From Afipia sp. P52-10 (lineage in GTDB: Bacteria; Pseudomonadota; Alphaproteobacteria; Rhizobiales; Xanthobacteraceae), in assembly GCF_000516555.1 (NCBI RefSeq), contig NZ_AZSJ01000007.1, positions 1,286,099 to 1,350,098 of the forward strand: a DNA stretch of 64,000 nucleotides. The letters are read 5' to 3'. The notes under the pieces were generated by a model. The model worked only from the letters and a program-made list of their open reading frames with translations, was not told the DNA's origin and did no database searches. Position 1 is the stretch's first letter; the number at the start of each line of letters is the position of its first letter. Positions 60,682 through 64,000 of this stretch are shown here, piece by piece. The position numbers and the translations under genes are program-made.

Positions 60682-60968
60682 AATTGATCCCGCGTCGCCG
60701 AAGAATCTGATCCCGCGTTGCTGAACCAACCGGACGACGACATCTCTTCGAGCCTAAACGTCCGGACACCGGCTTGGGACCACGCTGACAACGAACGCGA
60801 TCAGCGCGACCGAACAGGTCCGGCTCGCGCAAGACTCTCGCATTTGAGCTAAATTCGCGTGCAACAATTCGCGAAAAGTCGAGCGCATGTTTCAAGGCAC
60901 CATTAGAAACTTTGGGCGATACGATGACAATGGAGGGAGGGATTTGTCTCGCAGGCCGGGAGGTGGCC

Positions 60969-61331
60969 ATGAGCACGGATTTCTCAGTCAGGCCGGTAGG
61001 GGTACCGGCCGCAGCAGCGCTCGACCGCCCGGCTCCTGAAGCCGCGCGAAAGGCCGTGCCTACGCAGCTGCCGCCCGCCAAGAGCGTGACCGCATCGGAA
61101 AAAGCGCGCGCCACGCGCAACGACGTCTCGCTCGACAGCGAGCGGCTGTCGCGACAGGTCATCTTCGATCAGGATTCCGCGGAGATCGTCTATCAGGTGA
61201 TCGATCGCCGCAACGATACGGTCGTCCACCAGGTGCCGGACGAGAGCAAGGTCCGCACCCGGGCCTATTTCCGCGAGATCGACCGCTCGAAGGAGCTGCA
61301 TCGACTGCAGTACACCGATCGCAACGCTTGA
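60969..61331 (+). CDS. FlaG-like small flagellar-region protein
   Basis: A 120-residue protein whose C-terminal half, IFDQDSAEIVYQVIDRRNDTVVHQVPDESKVRTRAYFREID, resembles the FlaG pattern (hydrophobic strand, V-D/R, Q-x-P). The N-terminal 60 residues are Ala/Pro/Lys-rich and flexible. GGGAGG lies 6 bases before ATG 60969; an upstream ATG (60912 or 60924) is possible. FlaG proteins affect filament length in other bacteria; that role here is only a suggestion. The 287 bp before it hold two TGATCCCGCGT copies near 60684-60720. Confidence 0.55.
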   Translation: MSTDFSVRPVGVPAAAALDRPAPEAARKAVPTQLPPAKSVTASEKARATRNDVSLDSERLSRQVIFDQDSAEIVYQVIDRRNDTVVHQVPDESKVRTRAYFREIDRSKELHRLQYTDRNA

Positions 61332-61400
61332 GCGCGACTGACCTAGCGATTCGAGCAAGTCCTGTGCGAATGACTCGCGGCCTCGGTCGTGCGCATCCCC

Positions 61401-61769
61401 TCAGGTATTCTGTTTGGCGTAAGCGGTCTCGAGGCTCGACGCCGCGCCTTGCGCGTTCGTCATCACCGTCTTCACCTGGGCCACACCCGGACGCGTCAAC
61501 GTGAACTTGGAATCGCCGATCCGAAACCCGTCGTTCTTGATCAGGACGTCCTGAAACTTCACCGAGCCATTACTCTCGTAGCGAGCTTTGGCACGGAAGC
61601 CGTTCACGTTGGACACGGAGATGGTGAACGCCTTGCCGTCGGCATACTGGCCGCTCCAGCGCCCTTCGAACCGCGCCGGATCGACATCAACATACTTACC
61701 GCCCACGTTGCTCAGGTTCGATCCCGCCGCCACATAACCCGACGACAGAATCTGCAGGATGTCGGCCAT
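61401..61769 (-). CDS. Uncharacterised protein downstream of flaF
   Basis: A 122-residue soluble protein rich in Gly, Ser, Asn and Val. Its beta-strand pattern (FEGRWSGQYADGKAFTISVSNVNGFRAKARYESNGSVKFQDVLIKNDGFRIGDSKFTLTRPG) resembles a small beta-barrel or lipocalin-like fold, and its N-terminus is helical (MADILQILSSGYVAAGSNLSNV). It starts 25 bp after flaF on the same strand, where flbT is found in many relatives. It does not look like FlbT. I infer a role in flagellin expression, assembly or filament structure from position only. Confidence 0.7.
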   Translation of the reverse strand: MADILQILSSGYVAAGSNLSNVGGKYVDVDPARFEGRWSGQYADGKAFTISVSNVNGFRAKARYESNGSVKFQDVLIKNDGFRIGDSKFTLTRPGVAQVKTVMTNAQGAASSLETAYAKQNT

Positions 61770-61794
61770 GCCCGGCTCCGTCGAAGAACGCGCA

Positions 61795-62160
61795 TCAAGC
61801 GCGGCCGGACAAGCCCGCTGCAAGATTGCGGTTGATGTCGATCAGCGACTTGAACTGATCGAGCTGCGGATTAATTTGCAGCGCCGCCGTCTGGGTCAGC
61901 ACGAAGATGCCAATGTTGGCGATGTTCTGCCGAACCTCGAGCGGCTGCTGGTTGTCGTCGCGCAGCACGTCGCTCATGAAGATCGACCAGAGCTTGCGGT
62001 TGAACAGCAAGGCTTCCTTGGTGCGCACGCCCGTCGGATCCGGCTTGTTGACGACGTCCTGCAGCTGATTGGCCGCCTTGAGCAGAGCTTGCGCCTCGAT
62101 CTCACGCGGAGCAGCAGTCGTGTTGGCCACGCGTGCGTAGGCTTTGGCGGCGTCGGACAT
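61795..62160 (-). CDS. flaF: Flagellar biosynthesis regulator FlaF
   Basis: A 121-residue protein with the FlaF signature: YARVANTTAAPREIEAQALLKAANQLQDV and LLFNRKLWSIFMSDVLRDDNQQPLEVRQNIANIGIFVLTQT. In Caulobacter, FlaF acts as a flagellin secretion chaperone opposing FlbT, which destabilises flagellin mRNA. It lies downstream of the flagellin gene on the same strand but behind a strong terminator, so it probably has its own promoter; a near-consensus CtrA-like TTAA-N7-TTAT (62236-62250) lies upstream. Confidence 0.93.
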   Translation of the reverse strand: MSDAAKAYARVANTTAAPREIEAQALLKAANQLQDVVNKPDPTGVRTKEALLFNRKLWSIFMSDVLRDDNQQPLEVRQNIANIGIFVLTQTAALQINPQLDQFKSLIDINRNLAAGLSGRA

Positions 62161-62351
62161 TCATACCTCGATGTTCGTTTTGGTGCGCGTAGGAGGGGCC
62201 GTGAGAATACCCATAGGTTGTATCGATTCGACTTTAAAAGATGGTTATCGATTTCCGACACAGTCGCGACAAAGTGGCTCTGCGTAGGCAAAAGCAAGCA
62301 GCCGAGAAAGCTTCGCTACACGATTGACCGTCTCACAACACGCGTCACAAA

Positions 62352-62379
62352 AAAACGGCGGAGTCTCCTCCGCCGTTTT
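62352..62379 (-). terminator. Strong terminator of the flagellin gene
   Basis: AAAACGGCGGAG and CTCCGCCGTTTT form a perfect 12-bp stem with a 4-base loop; on the minus strand a T-run of at least seven follows. It lies 24 bp past the flagellin stop. Confidence 0.92.
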
Positions 62380-62402
62380 GCTTCTTGATCGGAGCGCCGG
62401 GC

Positions 62403-64000
62403 TTAGCGCAGCAGCTGCAGCACGCTCTGCTGGCTCTGGTTGGCCAGCGCCAGGGCGGACACGGCGATCGACTGGCGGGTCGACAGCGCCTGGCTGTTGG
62501 CCGCTTCCTCGTTGGTATCGGCCAGCGTCAGGTTCGACGAGCCGGTCTGCAGCACGTTGATCAGGCTCTTCGAGAAGTCCTGACGGATCTGCACGATCGA
62601 CAGGTTCGAACCGAGCGTCGAGGCCTGCGACCGCAGCGTGCTCGAGGCGTTGTTCAGCGCCGTGAGGACGGTGTTAGTGGCGGAGTTGTCGATGAAGTCG
62701 GTGCCCGAGGTCAACTCCTGCAAACCGAGACCAGCCGGGTTGAAGGTGACACCCTGGATGTTCAGGGTCGACTTGCCGCTTTCGTTGAACACCAGCTTCA
62801 GCTGGTCGCCATTGAGCAGGTTGACGCCGTTGAACGAGGCATCCTGCGCGGTGGTGGTGATCTGGTTGATGATGTTGTTGTACTGCGCAACCAGGTTCGA
62901 ACGCGTCAGCTGCGCGTTCATGTCCTTCACCGGATCGCCGGCGACCAGACCGGCGAACGCCTGACCCGCACCAGCCGCCGTGCCGCCGATCGCACCGATC
63001 GTCGACGACGCCGCATCGTTGGTGGTGGAGATCGTCAGCTTGCCATCGCTCGACAGCGTCGCCTGCAGGTTGTTCGCCGCCAGCTTCTCGTTGAGCTGGT
63101 TCAGCGTCTTCACCTCGCCAGCACCGGTGCCGAAGGTGATGTTGGTCGCCGTGCCGCCGCCGGTCGCACCGATCGTCAGCGTCTGGCCCTGGAGCGCCGG
63201 AGGTGCACCCGCGGTGCGGGCAGTGGTGCCGGCCGACAGGCCGAGCTTGGCCAGGCCCGTGCCGCTGACCACGAGGTCCTCGGCCGTGCCGGTGTGCAGC
63301 GTGATGGCGCCGCCAGCAATCGTCGAGGTGCCGCCGGTGATGGCGTTCACCGCATCGATGACGTCCTGGACCGTGCCGGTGGTGACGTCGATCGAGAGGT
63401 TGCCACCCGCCGCAGTGCCGCTGGTGCCAGCGCCGCTGTTGAAGGAGATGGTCTTGCCGTTGACGACGATCGTATCGGCGGCGGTGAAGTCGCCCGCAAC
63501 CGAGTCCGTGTTCGCAGCGCCCGACAGCAAGGTCGCGCCGGTCATCGGCGCTGCAGTCGGCGTGACCTTGTTGTTGATGACGGTACCGGCCGCAGCCGCC
63601 GCATCGGTCGGCGCACCGGCCGGGCCGAGCAGGTTGTCGGCGGTGGCGCCGGTGATGACGGCGGAGGTCACGCTCGACTTCGCCGAATAGCCGCTCGGGG
63701 TCTGCAGCGCCTGGTTGGCAACCGATTTGGCGCTATCGACCAGCTTCTGCAGCGAGGTGATGCCGGTGTTGGCCGCCTGCAGCACCTGCACGCCGTTGCT
63801 GATGCCGTCCAGCAGGTTGTTGATGTCGCTGGCGCGGCTGTCGAGGGCTGCGGCAGTGAAATAGTTGGTCGGGTTGTCGAGGGCGGAGTTGACCTTCTTT
63901 CCGGTCGAAAGACGGTTCTGGGTGGTCGAGAGCAGTTCAGCGGTGGACTGAAGTGACAGCAGGTTCTGGCGAACCGATGCCGAAAGAACAATACCGGACA
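62403..64000 (-). CDS. Flagellin, start cut by the window edge
   Basis: The frame is open to the right edge. Its N-terminal end translates as SGIVLSASVRQNLLSLQST..., following TG of an ATG whose A would be base 64001, so only one base is missing and the protein is about 532 residues. N-terminal (LLSTTQNRLSTGKKVNSALDNPTNYFTAAALDSRASDINNLLDG) and C-terminal (VRQDFSKSLINVL-type IQIRQDFSKSLINVLQTGSSNLTLADTNEEAANSQALSTRQSIAVSALALANQSQQSVLQLLR) D0/D1 regions are complete. The middle holds Gly/Thr/Ala-rich surface domains with a flagellin_IN-like part (DVIDAVNAITGGTSTI). It forms the filament. Confidence 0.95.
   Translation of the reverse strand, partial: SGIVLSASVRQNLLSLQSTAELLSTTQNRLSTGKKVNSALDNPTNYFTAAALDSRASDINNLLDGISNGVQVLQAANTGITSLQKLVDSAKSVANQALQTPSGYSAKSSVTSAVITGATADNLLGPAGAPTDAAAAAGTVINNKVTPTAAPMTGATLLSGAANTDSVAGDFTAADTIVVNGKTISFNSGAGTSGTAAGGNLSIDVTTGTVQDVIDAVNAITGGTSTIAGGAITLHTGTAEDLVVSGTGLAKLGLSAGTTARTAGAPPALQGQTLTIGATGGGTATNITFGTGAGEVKTLNQLNEKLAANNLQATLSSDGKLTISTTNDAASSTIGAIGGTAAGAGQAFAGLVAGDPVKDMNAQLTRSNLVAQYNNIINQITTTAQDASFNGVNLLNGDQLKLVFNESGKSTLNIQGVTFNPAGLGLQELTSGTDFIDNSATNTVLTALNNASSTLRSQASTLGSNLSIVQIRQDFSKSLINVLQTGSSNLTLADTNEEAANSQALSTRQSIAVSALALANQSQQSVLQLLR

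Noticed and set aside
62385..63956. 523-codon plus-strand open frame opposite flagellin
   Set aside because: Antisense to flagellin; composition is that of a complementary strand, with no start signal or motif.

Overview
The window looks like chromosomal DNA of an alphaproteobacterium of the Bradyrhizobium / Rhodopseudomonas / Nitrobacter / Afipia group (order Hyphomicrobiales). The evidence is high GC with strong codon bias, an alphaproteobacterial SOS box (GAAC-N7-GAAC) in front of recA, a BJP-1-like class B3 metallo-beta-lactamase, DUF3551 and DUF3606 small proteins, a large-type isocitrate lyase facing a RamB/ScfR-like regulator, a Caulobacter-type flagellar system (CckA, FliX, FlaF, MotE, DUF6468), and the palindromic intergenic repeat starting GGCATGATC that is typical of this group. 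Genus is not resolved. No rRNA, tRNA or CRISPR array was seen.

Layout. (1) 391-1470: recA on the minus strand with a perfect LexA box. (2) 1593-3885: an IS1595-family insertion sequence with inverted ends. It carries an AT-richer membrane-protein passenger gene and a transposase broken by one frameshift. Its edge lies only 17 bp from the recA SOS box. (3) 3.9-25.1 kb: a mosaic of short transcription units. These include small hypothetical proteins, a LysE-type exporter, an orphan Flp pilin, a CMD protein, a B3 beta-lactamase, a GNAT plus cupin/JmjC-like pair, a DsbA/FrnE-like oxidoreductase, an XRE regulator with a MmyB-like domain facing a membrane protein, a SET-domain methyltransferase, a frameshifted exported protein, two TetR regulators with clear operator palindromes, a DUF429 protein, an Ig-like exported protein, class I fumarase, a PPC/DUF296 protein, a GFA-family protein, a GST and a Tim44-like protein.

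(4) 25.5-34.0 kb: flagellar block 1. A minus-strand unit flgB-flgC-fliE-fliQ-fliR-flhB is followed by the cell-cycle kinase gene cckA, and a divergent fliO-fliP pair faces it. Two perfect CtrA-type boxes (TTAA-N7-TTAA) lie in the flgB/fliO gap, so a kinase acting on CtrA sits next to likely CtrA targets. (5) 34.1-42.9 kb: metabolic genes: a nitroreductase, slyX, a CoA-transferase and Bug-type binding protein under a divergent LysR gene, a VOC protein, aceA and its divergent regulator, and a DUF3551 protein.

(6) 43.0-54.6 kb: flagellar block 2. A giant TPR protein has its own CtrA box. The minus-strand unit fliL-fliM-DUF6468-motE has overlapping genes in its last three members, and the plus-strand unit flgF-flgG-flgA-flgH diverges from fliL. 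(7) 54.8-57.8 kb: an M20 peptidase, a second Bug-type binding protein and a DksA homologue lacking most of the zinc-finger cysteines. (8) 58.0-64.0 kb: flagellar block 3. It holds fliX (minus), flgI, a FlgJ-type rod-binding protein, a FlgN-like gene and a FlaG-like gene (plus), then an unknown gene, flaF and a flagellin (all minus). The flagellin gene runs off the right end, missing only the first base of its start codon.

Regulation. Three divergent flagellar intergenic regions share a GGCANNNNTTGCCG-type motif, and two of them also carry a GG-N10-GC sigma-54-like element (TGGCAYGNNNTTCGCT). With FliX and CckA present, this fits a CtrA then sigma-54/FlbD hierarchy as in Caulobacter. The binding proteins themselves are outside the window, so this remains inference.
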